Shown here: positions 1-8,932 of the stretch, one piece after another | Layout of the letters: every line of letters starts with the position of its first letter | How positions within the stretch are numbered: the stretch's first letter is position 1 | DNA from: JBBPYC01 sp965218765 | GTDB taxonomy: Bacteria > Pseudomonadota > Gammaproteobacteria > Burkholderiales > Burkholderiaceae_C | Direction: 5' to 3' | DNA: 64,000 nt | NCBI GenBank assembly: GCA_965218765.1 | Contig: CBDCLU010000001.1 | Location: forward strand, 62,001 to 126,000 | The notes under the pieces: generated by a model | What the model saw: only the letters and a program-made list of their open reading frames with translations | What the model was told of the DNA's origin: nothing | The model's database searches: none | Made by a program: the position numbers and the translations under genes

Positions 1-1929
1 CGCGTGCAGATAGATGATCTGTACGCACATCGGTTCGGTGTGAGCATGACGATTGCACAGCCGGCTGCGATGCAACTGCTTGCGCTGCCAGTCTGGATTC
101 CAGGCAGCTATCTGGTGCGCGAGTTCGCCAGACACCTGCTCGGCTTGCATGCGATTCAGAGCGGTCAGCCGGTGGCGCTGCACCAGCTGGACAAGCACCG
201 CTGGCAGGTGCAGGCCAACCCGGCGCAACCGTTGACGCTGCATTATCAGGTCCATGCGTTCGATGCATCGGTGCGTACCGCATGGCTCGATGCGCAGCGC
301 GGCTTCTTCAACGGCACGTCGCTCTACCTCGCCGTGGCGGGTCAGGAACACCGCCCGCATGAGGTCGAGTTGAGCGCCCGCGGCGCGCCGGCCGATTGGC
401 AGCTGGCAACCCCGCTGACACCGGTTCAGACCGACCGGGCCGGCTTCGGGCGCTATCGCGCAGCGAACTATGACGAGCTGGTCGACTGCCCGGTCGAGAT
501 GGGCCCGTTCTTGAGCGGCGCATTCGATGTACACAAAGTGCCGCATCGTTTGGTGGTGGCTGGCGCTACGCCGTCGTTCGACCACGCGCGGCTGCTGGCC
601 GACACGCAGCGGATCTGTAAGACGCAGATCGACTTCTGGCACCCCCAGGACGGCAAGGCACCGTTCGACTCGTATCTGTTTTTGCTGAATGCGGTGGGCG
701 ACGGCTATGGCGGCCTCGAACACCGCAACTCGACGGCACTGATCGCCAACCGCGCCGATCTGCCGCAGCTTAACGCCGAAGCATCAGCGGCTGCAAACCC
801 CGGCATTGCGCCGGCCAGCGCGAATCCACTGCACAGCGCGCTGGCAGCCGCTGCGCGCGCGGGCGCCGAAGCGGCGGCGCCGAGCCAGCAAGATGGCTAT
901 ATCACCTTGCTGGGGCTGGTCAGCCACGAGTATTTCCATAGCTGGAACGTCAAACGGCTGCGCCCGGCCGAGTTCGCGCGCTACGACTACACGCGCGAAA
1001 ACTACACCGAGCTGCTGTGGTTCTTCGAAGGCTTCACAAGCTACTACGACGACCTGCTGCTGCGCCGCGCCGGACTGATCAGCGACACCCTCTATCTGAA
1101 ACTGCTGGGCAAGGCGATGAATCAGTTGCGCCAGACGCCCGGGCGGCTCGTGCAGTCGGCCGCGCAGGCCAGTTTCGATGCATGGGTCAAATACTACCGG
1201 CCCGACGAGAACACGCCCAACAGCACCGTCAGCTATTACGGCAAGGGCGCCTTGATCGCACTGTGCCTGGACCTGACCTTGCGCGCGGAAGGCAGCAGCA
1301 CGCTGGACGACGTGATGCGCGCTCTGTGGGCGGCCTGCAAGGCAGGCCCGATGACCGAAGCCGACCTGGGCCGCGCGCTGGAGCGCGCTGGTGGGCGCAG
1401 CTATGCGCCGGAGCTGGCGGCCTGGGTGCATGGAACCGAAGAGCTGCCGCTGCAGCGCCTGCTGGCGACGCAAGGCGTCAAGGTGTTGCTGGAGCCGTCG
1501 CAGATCGCGCAACGCATCGGCCTGCGCGTGGCGGAAGAGGGACAGCGCATCGTCGTCAAGACGGTGCTGAGCGCCGGTGCAGCAGAGCGCGCAGGCTTGG
1601 CTGCCGGCGACGAATGGATCGGCGTCAAGCCAGCAGCCGGCCATGCGACACGCCGCCGCACAGCGCCACCGGTACAAGCGCTGCCCGCTGCTGGCGCGAA
1701 CGCCTTCAATGGCGCGAGCAGCGGCTGGCGCCTGCGCAAGCTCGACGAACTGCTGCTCTATCTGGGCGAAGCCACGTCGTTCATTGCCGTCGTCGCCCGC
1801 GACCAGCGGCTGCTGGAGTTGCCGTTCGTGCTGCCGCACGACGAGCGTACCTGGCGGCTTTCCTTGCGAGATGCGGCACGTGCGCAAGCCTGGCTCGCCG
1901 GCCAGAAGCGTCCGATGAACGGCTCGTGA
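1..1929 (+). CDS. M61-family metallopeptidase with PDZ domain (5' end probably outside window)
   Basis: Probable zinc aminopeptidase of the M61 (glycyl aminopeptidase) family. The N-terminal beta-domain begins at the very start of the window and contains the family signature WIPGSYLVREFARH. The catalytic site is HEYFHSWNVKRLRP near residue 305, where HExxH-type H/E residues bind zinc, followed by the Glu of EGFTSYYDDLLLRR. A degenerate C-terminal PDZ-like domain (about residues 500-610) includes GAAERAGLAAGDEWIG. A GTG at position 4 could start it, but the frame is open to the window edge and family members usually carry several more residues, so the true start is probably upstream. No signal peptide is visible. 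Family assignment is strong; the substrate is unknown. Confidence 0.9.
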   Translation, partial: RVQIDDLYAHRFGVSMTIAQPAAMQLLALPVWIPGSYLVREFARHLLGLHAIQSGQPVALHQLDKHRWQVQANPAQPLTLHYQVHAFDASVRTAWLDAQRGFFNGTSLYLAVAGQEHRPHEVELSARGAPADWQLATPLTPVQTDRAGFGRYRAANYDELVDCPVEMGPFLSGAFDVHKVPHRLVVAGATPSFDHARLLADTQRICKTQIDFWHPQDGKAPFDSYLFLLNAVGDGYGGLEHRNSTALIANRADLPQLNAEASAAANPGIAPASANPLHSALAAAARAGAEAAAPSQQDGYITLLGLVSHEYFHSWNVKRLRPAEFARYDYTRENYTELLWFFEGFTSYYDDLLLRRAGLISDTLYLKLLGKAMNQLRQTPGRLVQSAAQASFDAWVKYYRPDENTPNSTVSYYGKGALIALCLDLTLRAEGSSTLDDVMRALWAACKAGPMTEADLGRALERAGGRSYAPELAAWVHGTEELPLQRLLATQGVKVLLEPSQIAQRIGLRVAEEGQRIVVKTVLSAGAAERAGLAAGDEWIGVKPAAGHATRRRTAPPVQALPAAGANAFNGASSGWRLRKLDELLLYLGEATSFIAVVARDQRLLELPFVLPHDERTWRLSLRDAARAQAWLAGQKRPMNGS

Positions 1930-2077
1930 CCGCTGCGCCAGCCGCAACGGATGAAACCCGCATCGTGTGATTGCAGCAACGGCGGCGGAACTGGCAATGC
2001 CGCAAGGACCCTTCGCTTGCTGCAGGAATCAAGCTGGTGTCGGTCACAACGCGCGTTGGCTGGAATGGTTTTTCGGG

Positions 2078-2914
2078 TCAGCCGCCGGTGAAGCGAGGCG
2101 CGCGCTTTTCAAGGAATGCGGTCACGCCTTCGAGATAGTCGTGCGTGCGTCCTAACGCGGACTGCATTTGGCGCTCCGCATCTAGCTGCTCGTCGAGACT
2201 GCGGGCGCCGCTTGCGCGCATCAGTTCACGCGTGGCGACCAGCGCTCGGGTCGGCATCATGCTCAGACGCTGGGCCAGCTTGAGCGCCTCGGCCAGCGGG
2301 TCGTCGGCCACCTCCCAGATCATGCCCCAGTCCTTTGCCTGGGCAGCAGGCAGCTTATCGCCGGTCATCGCCAGCGCCAACGCGCGCGCGGCGCCAACAC
2401 GGTCCGGCAGCAACCATGAACTGCCTGCATCCGGAATCAGCCCGATCTTGCTGAACGCCTGGATGAACGATGCCCCCGGCGCCGCGATCACGATGTCGCA
2501 GCTCATCGCAAGCGACGCACCGGCGCCGGCTGCCACGCCGTTGACTGCGGCAACCGTCGGCAGCTTAAGGGTTGCAAAACGCCGCGCGGTCGGATTGAAC
2601 GCCTGCTCGATGACCGGCCCCGGGTCGGCGCGCTCGACCTGGTCCGGCCCCGGCGCCATATCGAACTCGGACAGATCGGCGCCTGCGCAGAACCCGCGAC
2701 CAGCACCCGTCAGCACCAGTGCACGCACGGTCATGTCCTGCTCCGCACGGTCCAGAGCAGCCCACAGCGCACGATGCATGCGGCGCGTGAAGCTGTTGAG
2801 CGCCTGCGGCCGGTTCAGCGTGACGACGGCGACTGCTCCTCCGCATTCGGTGTGATAAAGCACGTCGGCCTCGATCACGCCAGCATCGTCAGCAACAACC
2901 ACGTCGTTCGTCAT
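2078..2914 (-). CDS. Enoyl-CoA hydratase/isomerase family protein, PaaG-like
   Basis: Crotonase-fold enzyme acting on acyl-CoA thioesters. The oxyanion-hole segments are visible: GRGFCAGADLSEF near residue 65 and NGVAAGAGASLAMSCD near residue 125. The stretch FSKIGLIPDAGSSWLLP followed by WGMIWEV resembles PaaG, the ring-opening isomerase of phenylacetyl-CoA catabolism, rather than FadB-type hydratases; GSS replaces the more common GGT. I chose the ATG at 2914 because AGAGGA lies six bases upstream; a longer reading begins nine codons earlier. It faces the M61 peptidase gene tail to tail, and no other paa genes are nearby, so a general enoyl-CoA isomerase/hydratase role is also possible. Confidence 0.88.
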   Translation of the reverse strand: MTNDVVVADDAGVIEADVLYHTECGGAVAVVTLNRPQALNSFTRRMHRALWAALDRAEQDMTVRALVLTGAGRGFCAGADLSEFDMAPGPDQVERADPGPVIEQAFNPTARRFATLKLPTVAAVNGVAAGAGASLAMSCDIVIAAPGASFIQAFSKIGLIPDAGSSWLLPDRVGAARALALAMTGDKLPAAQAKDWGMIWEVADDPLAEALKLAQRLSMMPTRALVATRELMRASGARSLDEQLDAERQMQSALGRTHDYLEGVTAFLEKRAPRFTGG

Positions 2915-2981
2915 TCGGGTGTCCTCTGGTGATTCGCACAAACATGCTCGAGCCGCAGCGAAGACACCTCGAACGCATCGC

Positions 2982-2987
2982 TATAAT
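2982..2987 (+). promoter_or_regulatory. -10 box upstream of tRNA-Met
   Basis: A perfect TATAAT sits 16 bases before the tRNA 5' end, the right distance for a transcript starting a few bases upstream of the mature tRNA. I see no convincing -35 hexamer at 16-18 bases upstream. Confidence 0.55.
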
Positions 2988-3003
2988 CGCCCGCACAAAC
3001 AAA

Positions 3004-3080
3004 GGCGCTTTAGCTCAGTCGGTTAGAGCGATGGAATCATAATCCACAGGTCCGCGGTTCGAGTCCGTGAAGCGCCACCA
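3004..3080 (+). tRNA. tRNA-Met (CAT anticodon)
   Basis: A 77-base cloverleaf with encoded CCA. The acceptor stem GGCGCTT pairs with AAGCGCC, the D-arm is TAGCTCAGTCGGTTAGA, and the T-loop is GGTTCGAGTCC-like. The seven-base anticodon loop ATCATAA places CAT at 3038-3040. The anticodon stem has one A-C mismatch at its base. CAT could also belong to tRNA-Ile2 (lysidine-modified); I favour elongator Met. A strong terminator follows, and then an integrase pseudogene, so this tRNA is the likely integration site of the neighbouring element. Confidence 0.93.
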
Positions 3081-3085
3081 ATCAC

Positions 3086-3125
3086 AAAACCCTTTGTAAA
3101 TCAATGATTTACAAAGGGTTTTTTT
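3086..3125 (+). terminator. Rho-independent terminator after tRNA-Met
   Basis: An almost perfect hairpin with 18-base arms (AAAACCCTTTGTAAATCA and its complement) around a single-base centre, ending in a run of T. It begins five bases after the CCA end of the tRNA. The outer A/T bases pair with the T-tract, so it may also work on the opposite strand. Confidence 0.85.
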
Positions 3126-3126
3126 A

Positions 3127-3482
3127 CGTCCGGGGGGCCATTTCAGGGGTCCACTTGGATGTCTGCTTCCAGACCGGCGCGCTTGTACCAGAAAAAGACG
3201 GGCGTGTTCTTCGTTCGCGTGCTGTTGGGCTCAGTTGATTTAGAGACTTCTCCAGAACGCCCAAAAAAAAGCGAGCTTCGCAGGTCTCTGCGCACAACAA
3301 ATGTTCGTTGGGCACGTAGCATTTCTTCATCGCTCAACGCATTGCTTGAATGCGTACCGATGAGCTCAAGAGAGGCTTACGTGGACAACTTTTTTTCCCA
3401 TCACATGCGCGCGTGGACGTTGCCTGGCGGCTTGCGGGTCGATGACGAGGATGACTAGCGGCGACTATCTGCATTTCTGAAA
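3127..3482. other. Intergenic stretch between tRNA terminator and integrase; no gene recognised
   Basis: About 350 bases of lower-GC sequence. It contains only short overlapping reading frames on both strands (longest 99 codons on plus, 64-68 on minus) with no recognisable protein. I found no second copy of the tRNA 3' end here by eye. This is where an attachment site of the adjacent element would be expected. Confidence 0.5.
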
Positions 3483-4534
3483 ATGCATCCCGTGATCGAA
3501 CACGCGATCGCCGCGCGAATTGCCGGCTCGCCGTTTGGTCCACCGGCGTCGGCAAATCCGCAGTGGCCGGAACCGTCTGTACGCCCTCCTGCGAGGGCTA
3601 ATGAAACCGTTGGAACTCAATATTCCAGAGCGGAAGGACTTGATCGATCCGCGCCCGTGTCACCCCACGGCGATTGCAATGGGCTGACCCAACGTCCATC
3701 TTTGCTATCACTCCGGGTGCCGATCAAGCCGTTGCACGAGAACGCCCTTTCCGACCCTGCGCGGGCACCAAGAAAGCCGATGCGTCTGAGCGACGCCAAG
3801 AATCAGTACGTTGGCTATTACGTGAGGACCCTCAAGACGCAGGCGGATCGGACATCTGCCGACAAGACGAGGTTGCTCGAACTGCTCGCAGAACACTTGG
3901 CTCGCGCGCACCCGGAACTGGGCGATGACCCCTGGGTGCACTTGATCGACAGTTCCCACGTGCGATCGTTTCTTGAGGAACAGTCTGCTCGCGCGGGCAA
4001 GCGAACGAGCGCTGAAGGCAGTCCCTTAGACGCTGCGCCGCGGACGCTGCTCAAGAAGCTTTCTGACCTTTCTCACTTTTTCGACTACCTGCGCCGCATT
4101 GCCAAGGCCACTCAGGAAACCATCGGCGACGACTTGGTGGAGGCGGCTGAAGCTTGGCGGCAGAGGGCCAAGGACGAGGGCGTGCACTACCGGCCCTTCA
4201 CCGACAGTCACATCAGCCAAATCTTCGAGCCATTGCACTATCTGGCGAGTAACCGCGAGCCCGACTATTTCTGGTGTCCGTTACTCGCGCTGTTTCTTGG
4301 TGTTCGCCTGGGCGAGGTGGTCAATCTGAAACTGGCCAACATTGGCCATATCGAAGCGATCGATGTCTGGTACATCGATGTGGTGCCGGACGCGGCTAAG
4401 AACGCCAATTCGATTCGACGCCTGCCAGTCCCCGATGGGCTGAAGGCGCTGGGTTCCTCACCGTGATTGGTCCGCCAGCACGGCCAAGCGCGACCCGTCC
4501 AAGAACCAGTCGCGTCGTTTTGGTGAACACCTAG

Positions 4535-5721
4535 GGATGGTCTGCATAACCTGATTCCAACTGTGCTGTGGGCGACGTTGATTGGAGTTGGTGCAGGTGG
4601 CGGCCGGTTTGCTCAAGCCAGCGTTTGCCGCAGCCCCCAGGCGGGGCGGTCTGGGAGGCTGTCGCAGTGTTTTTCCGTGTTGCAGACGCACCTGCCCCTC
4701 ATACCGCTGCCAGTTTGTGGCGCACCATCCAGAGGTTCGACAGCGCAAACAGCGTCTTGAGCTGCAGGGTGTTTTTCTTCAACCCCCTGTAGCGCACCTT
4801 GACGTAGCCGAACTGGCGCTTGATCACCCTGAACGGGTGCTCGACTTTGGCGCGGATGCCGGCCTTGAGCTTTTCCATCTGGTCAAGCAGTGCGTGGCTG
4901 GGTCGGTTCTCCTTGTCCAGCTGCTTTCGTTTGCCCGGGCGCATCGCGATGTGCCACTCGATGCCTGGCTTGGCATCGGGGCGCTTGTGCACGCCCTGAT
5001 AGCCCGCATCACCGAAGCCGTTGACTTCCTCGCCGTGCAGCAGCTGGTTGCCTTCCACCACATCGGCCACGTTGCCTGAGGTGCCGCGCACCGTGTGCAC
5101 CAGCCCTGAGTCGGCGTCGACTCCGATATGCGCCTTCATCCCGAAGTGCCACTGGTTGCCCTTCTGGCTCGAATGCATCTCGGGGTCGCGCTGGCGGTGC
5201 CTGTTCTTCGTCGAGCTGGGCGCCGCGACTAGCGTGGCGTCTACTGCCGTGCCGGCCTTGAGCAGCAAGCCGCGCTCGCTCAAAAGACTATTGACGGTGG
5301 CCAGGATCTGCTCGGCCAGCTTGTGTTTCTCCAGCCGGTGGCGAAAGCGCAGGATGGTGCTCTCGTCGGGCAGACGGGCGAACTCTTGGAGCTGCGCAAA
5401 CTCGCGGTACAGCGGGGTGTCGAAGAAGGCTTCCTCTATCGCCGGGTCCGAGAGGCTAAACCACTGCTGCATGAAGTGCACGCGCAGCATGGTCTCCAGT
5501 GCAAACGGCGGGCGACCGCTTGTGCCCTCGGGGTAGTACGGCGCGATCAGCTCGACCAGCACCGCCCACGGCACCACGCGCTCCATCTGCGCCAGGAACT
5601 CGCGCTTGCGGGTCTTCTTGGCAATCAGGTTCAGCTCAAGACTTGCTTGTTTCATGGGACAGGAGGATGCCAACCAACTTCGATCGCTAGCAGCGATGGG
5701 GGCGGGTTATGCAGAATTTCC
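4535..5721 (-). mobile_element. IS5-family insertion sequence with CTAG target duplication
   Basis: A 1187-base element. The left end reads GGATGGTCTGCATAACC and the complement of the right end reads GGAAATTCTGCATAACC, so the terminal repeats match at 14 of 17 positions. CTAG flanks both sides (4531-4534 and 5722-5725), fitting the YTAR target preference of IS5-type elements. Because CTAG is palindromic, the exact border could shift by a base. It carries a single transposase gene on the minus strand and interrupts the integrase gene. Confidence 0.92.
4699..5655 (-). CDS. IS5-family DDE transposase
   Basis: Cut-and-paste transposase of the IS5 (IS4 superfamily) type, about 318 residues and apparently intact. 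It has the N-terminal DUF772-type segment (GRPPFALETMLRVHFMQQW), the first catalytic Asp in TAVDATLVAAPSS, the second in GFGDAGYQGVHKR, and the C-terminal Glu region in AKVEHPFRVIKRQFGYVKVRYRG, the Y-(2)-R-(3)-E-(6)-K-type signature of the superfamily. I use the ATG at 5655; a TTG six codons upstream is also in frame. No obvious ribosome-binding site precedes the ATG, as is common in IS genes. Confidence 0.92.
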   Translation of the reverse strand: MKQASLELNLIAKKTRKREFLAQMERVVPWAVLVELIAPYYPEGTSGRPPFALETMLRVHFMQQWFSLSDPAIEEAFFDTPLYREFAQLQEFARLPDESTILRFRHRLEKHKLAEQILATVNSLLSERGLLLKAGTAVDATLVAAPSSTKNRHRQRDPEMHSSQKGNQWHFGMKAHIGVDADSGLVHTVRGTSGNVADVVEGNQLLHGEEVNGFGDAGYQGVHKRPDAKPGIEWHIAMRPGKRKQLDKENRPSHALLDQMEKLKAGIRAKVEHPFRVIKRQFGYVKVRYRGLKKNTLQLKTLFALSNLWMVRHKLAAV

Positions 5722-6162
5722 CTAGATCAGCTCGGCATCTCGGATCCGCTGCTGGTCTTTCACTCATTTAGGCATACGGTGGTGACTGCGCTGCAGGACG
5801 CCGGCGTGCCCCTCGGACAATCAATGCAGATCGTGGGGCACGAAGCACAGTCCCACGCAGTCAAGACTGGTGTAATCAGCCAACCCCAGGCCCGCAGCGT
5901 CCACCTGGCCGTGTATACGCACACCGATCTTGAGCGATTGGGTACGCAATTCCCCTTTCTCCCACTTAAAGCGGCGTTGGAGCGAAGCATCCGGCCGCCA
6001 ATCGACTACCTAGGACTGCTAGAGGCGGCAGCGATTGTTCAGCAACACCTGAAGAAAGTGGGCAGCGAATTTAGATCAGGGTGGGCACCGCAGAGGTCGG
6101 AATACGCGGAAGCTCTGGTTGCACGCGTGCGTTCGCGCACAAAGCAAGCGCCAAAAACTTGA

Positions 6163-7358
6163 ATCGCCTTCAGAAATTGGCGGGCGCCAGGAAATTGTGG
6201 GTACCCCGGATTTAACAGTTTAATGAAAGCAATCGATGAACGACTCGCGGTGCGATATCCAAAGCGTCAAAACGATTTTCTCTTGAGCCTAAGTCATTGT
6301 GAACGTTCTTGCCAAGAACATTCGAACAGCGCGCTTGACTGCTCCTACCATTTCAAAGCCGAGCCCTCTGGGCTGCTTGGCTGTTCGTCTACTTCAGACT
6401 ATGTTTCTCATACGACAGCAACTTGGGCAATAAAGCATACCAAAGCGAGCAATGGTGCAGCTTTATAGATGGCTAATACCGCCAAAACTACGGGTTCCTG
6501 AGAAATTCGATCGATCCCCAACATGACCCCCCGGCGCAGGACCATCGCGTTAAAGCTTGACCGAGTTCAAGAGGTGATCACTGACTCAAGACTGCAAACA
6601 TGTGCTCACAAAAGTTCAGAAATTCACCACCCTCTTCTTGAGGTGCGAGCAGTCACTTCAACACCTCGTTCAATTAAAGCGGCTGACAAGGATTGCAAAG
6701 ATGCACCGCTTGACGAATGCATCGTGGCATCTTGCAAGAGGTTTTGTGACAGTCGCTCACCTTATCTACCGGCTCGGTTACTGGTCACTGCTCTCCGTTG
6801 GAGCGCATCAGATGGATGGTGTAAATCCACAGATGGCGACTTACCTTCTGACCATGGAACGCCGTACCGGACATTGCTGTGAACTGGCGACCGCAGGCTC
6901 CACAGTTGTATGTATCCGCTTAGGTTCGAGGTCGCCGCAGCACCAGATGGCTCGCGGTTGCGCCGTGGCGATGCGGGTGCTGAACATATGTACCCCAGCG
7001 TTCTACTTTTGAATAGTTATTTGTAGCATCCGCCTCGATAAATGGCTGTTGGTCCTGAAATCAAGTACCGATTAAAGGCACAGGCGTCCATCCTCCAGTG
7101 CTTGGTTGCGGCGAGTACATAAATCGGAAATATTTTGTGAGCTGCCAAGCGCTATTAGATCCTTTTTGCAAGTCGAATTCGATAAACTGCCATGCAGACG
7201 CTTTGGAATTTCAGAAGATGAGCATGAAAGCAAACTTCCTTCCATACATTCTTTAGGACTTTGCATCCCAGTCAAAGAGCAAACGTCATCGAGATGAGAC
7301 CTACATGCACTCTGCTTAAGATCAGATCACAGAACCAGCCAAAAATTTTGGATCACAC
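6163..7358. other. Lower-GC stretch in the element; no supported gene
   Basis: Nearly 1.2 kb between the broken integrase and the ParB-like pseudogene. The longest frames on plus are 6223-6468 (81 codons), 6523-6882 (119) and 6602-7012 (136). They overlap one another, use rare-looking codons, lack visible ribosome-binding sites and match nothing I recognise. I regard the stretch as decayed accessory DNA. Confidence 0.5.
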
Positions 7359-8703
7359 ATGAAAGAAAACTTGAGTTTAAAATGTTTGCCACTCGCAAGC
7401 GAAGTCACTTCGACTCCAGAAAAAGAGAAGGTGCGAAATTTTCATGGCGTCTCATTAACTGGCCATAGTTCGGATCCAGTGTTGTTGCCTCAAAATGGCA
7501 ATACCGGCAGGGAAGCGTTGGCTTCATCCCTTAAAAGCAGCCAAGACAGTAAAGGTACAGAGAAGAAAAGTCTACAAGCCGTTGATGTTCACTCAATCAT
7601 CTACTCGATAGATCCAAAAAAAATAACTGATTCTCGATGGACTATTCGACTGCCAGAGCATTTTGAGTCAGATGAGTTTGTACGGTTGCGGAGCGACATT
7701 TCAAGAGAAGGTGGAAATATCACGCCTGTCGAGTTGAGGCTGACTAAGGGCGAAGATCCGCTTGGTGAGAGCGCTCATTTCGAGGTGATATGCGGTTATT
7801 CTCGTGTGCGAGCTTGTAGAGAACTAGGTCTGCGGGTCAACGCGACAGTCGTGGTTGCCATGTCCGATCAAAAAATCGCGCATAGAATGCATGCGGAAAA
7901 TAAACTGCGAAGCAATACAAGTCCCTACGAAGACGGTCAGCATTACAAGAAGCTGCTCGATGACAGGGTTTTTACCTCTGCGCGGCAACTATCCATGCAC
8001 CTAGATGTGGACAACGGTCTAGTCAGCAAAGCAATCAAGCTTGCAGCGCTAGATGATTGCGTATTATCTGCTTTCGAGCGCTCAAGCGATCTTCAGTTCA
8101 ATTGGGGACACGGCTGACTGATGCCTGGAAAAAAACCCTGTTTTAATAGAAGCTAGAGTTGCGCAAATCGTGGCGGATCGTCAGACGGGCAAGACGCTTG
8201 ACAAGCACCAAGTAATGGACGCGCTGTTGGGACGAACCCACAAAGGCCGCACTCAACCCCAGAGCTGTGAAACCACAAAGCTGCCGGTCGAACATTGCGG
8301 CTCTGCGCATCAAGAGGACGATGTGGGTGTTGAACCATTCAACACTTTGATCCAGCATTCCAGTGATCACTTTGTGGAACCGGCACTTGGTGAGGCCAAG
8401 CTTGACATCTCAGACGCGGACGATTCCGTAAAGGCAGACTTCTCTGCAGAAACCAAACTTACCGAGGCACTGAGAGCTATTGGCGCACGATCTCCCGAAA
8501 ACTGGAGCCCACTTGTTTCTTTCAACAACCAAGAGCTTGGATTTTTAGCTACTACATCTTCTGGTTGCATCGTCGCCAGCTTTTGTCACGATATTCTTTG
8601 TCTTAAAGACTTGGATTGGTTTGCAACAGAACTCGTTGAGCTTTTGATGAGAGTACCTTCTGATAAACGTCATGCAGAGCCGATGATAGGACTGCTGAAG
8701 TGA
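7359..8703 (+). pseudogene. ParB/Spo0J-like partition protein gene with two frameshifts
   Basis: The first part (252 codons) has the ParB N-terminal nuclease-like domain. ITPVELRL and GYSRVRACRELG correspond to the GxRR-type CTP-binding box, and MHAENKLRSNTSPYEDG to the ENxxRxxLSPxE motif, followed by an HTH (SARQLSMHLDVDNGLVSKAIKLA). The frame ends at 8117, just after LQFNWG. The protein continues in a second frame as TRLTDAW and then in a third as PVLIEARVAQIVADRQTGKTL. Restoring one base near 8104 and one A in the A7 run near 8130 yields a continuous reading to the stop at 8703. ParB proteins of this kind are carried by genomic islands and plasmids. Either the gene is dead or the two single-base gaps are assembly errors. 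Confidence 0.85.
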
Positions 8704-8772
8704 TGACATTGTTCATAGTCTGTTTATATGATCTATATACCCGACGTCACAGAATGCGTTGGCCGCAGGGTT

Positions 8773-8879
8773 GCGATGGCGATGGCGATGGCGATGGCGA
8801 CGGCGACGGCGACGGCAATGGCAATGGCAATGGCGAAGGCGAAGGCGAAGGCGAAGGCGAAGGCGAAGGCGAAGGCGAT
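8773..8879 (+). repeat. Hexanucleotide tandem array in homogeneous blocks
   Basis: Seventeen six-base units plus a partial one, in order: GCGATG x4, GCGACG x3, GCAATG x3, GCGAAG x7, then GCGAT. Each variant is confined to one block, as expected from local slippage or duplication of neighbouring units. All frames are open through it because the unit length is a multiple of three; they would encode Gly-Asp/Asn/Glu or Ala-Met/Thr/Lys dipeptides. No gene convincingly includes it. It lies between the ParB-like and relaxase-like pseudogenes. Confidence 0.95.
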
Positions 8880-8932
8880 TCCACTTTTGAGTTGTATCGG
8901 TCCCGTCCTGGGCACCTGTGCGCGGAGGTTCA

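Larger units (their letters stand above)
3483..6162 (+). pseudogene. Tyrosine-recombinase (phage integrase family), broken by an IS5-type insertion and a frame break
   Basis: Site-specific recombinase that would have integrated the element next to tRNA-Met. The N-terminal part (about 327 codons to 4466) has a SAM-like core-binding region and the first catalytic arginine in LFLGVRLGEVVNLKL. The C-terminal part, after the IS, has the second box HSFRHT and a possible nucleophile tyrosine in VYTHTDLERLG. Removing the IS and one CTAG joins the frame as KNQSRRFGEH-LDQLGISDPLL, so the insertion hit a coding region. However, the upstream frame stops at 4466 and the SRRFG segment is in another frame, and the spacing suggests about 20-30 missing residues. 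The gene therefore carries a second, independent lesion. The start at 3483 is uncertain: the first 100 residues are not typical of the family, and an ATG at 3780 is an alternative. Confidence 0.88.

Noticed and set aside
784..1947. Long minus-strand frame (387 codons) opposite the M61 peptidase
   Set aside because: Antisense shadow of a GC-rich gene: Arg/Ala/Gln-rich translation, no domain, no ribosome-binding site, while the plus strand has a clear peptidase.
3483..4466. Intact integrase ending at 4466
   Set aside because: The catalytic HxxR and Tyr regions are only found after the IS in another frame, so this is the N-terminal part of a broken gene.
6602..7012. 136-codon frame in the decayed element
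   Set aside because: No recognisable motif or ribosome-binding site, overlaps another frame and sits among pseudogenes.
8773..8879. CRISPR array
   Set aside because: The units are six bases with no spacers and no cas genes nearby; it is a simple tandem repeat.
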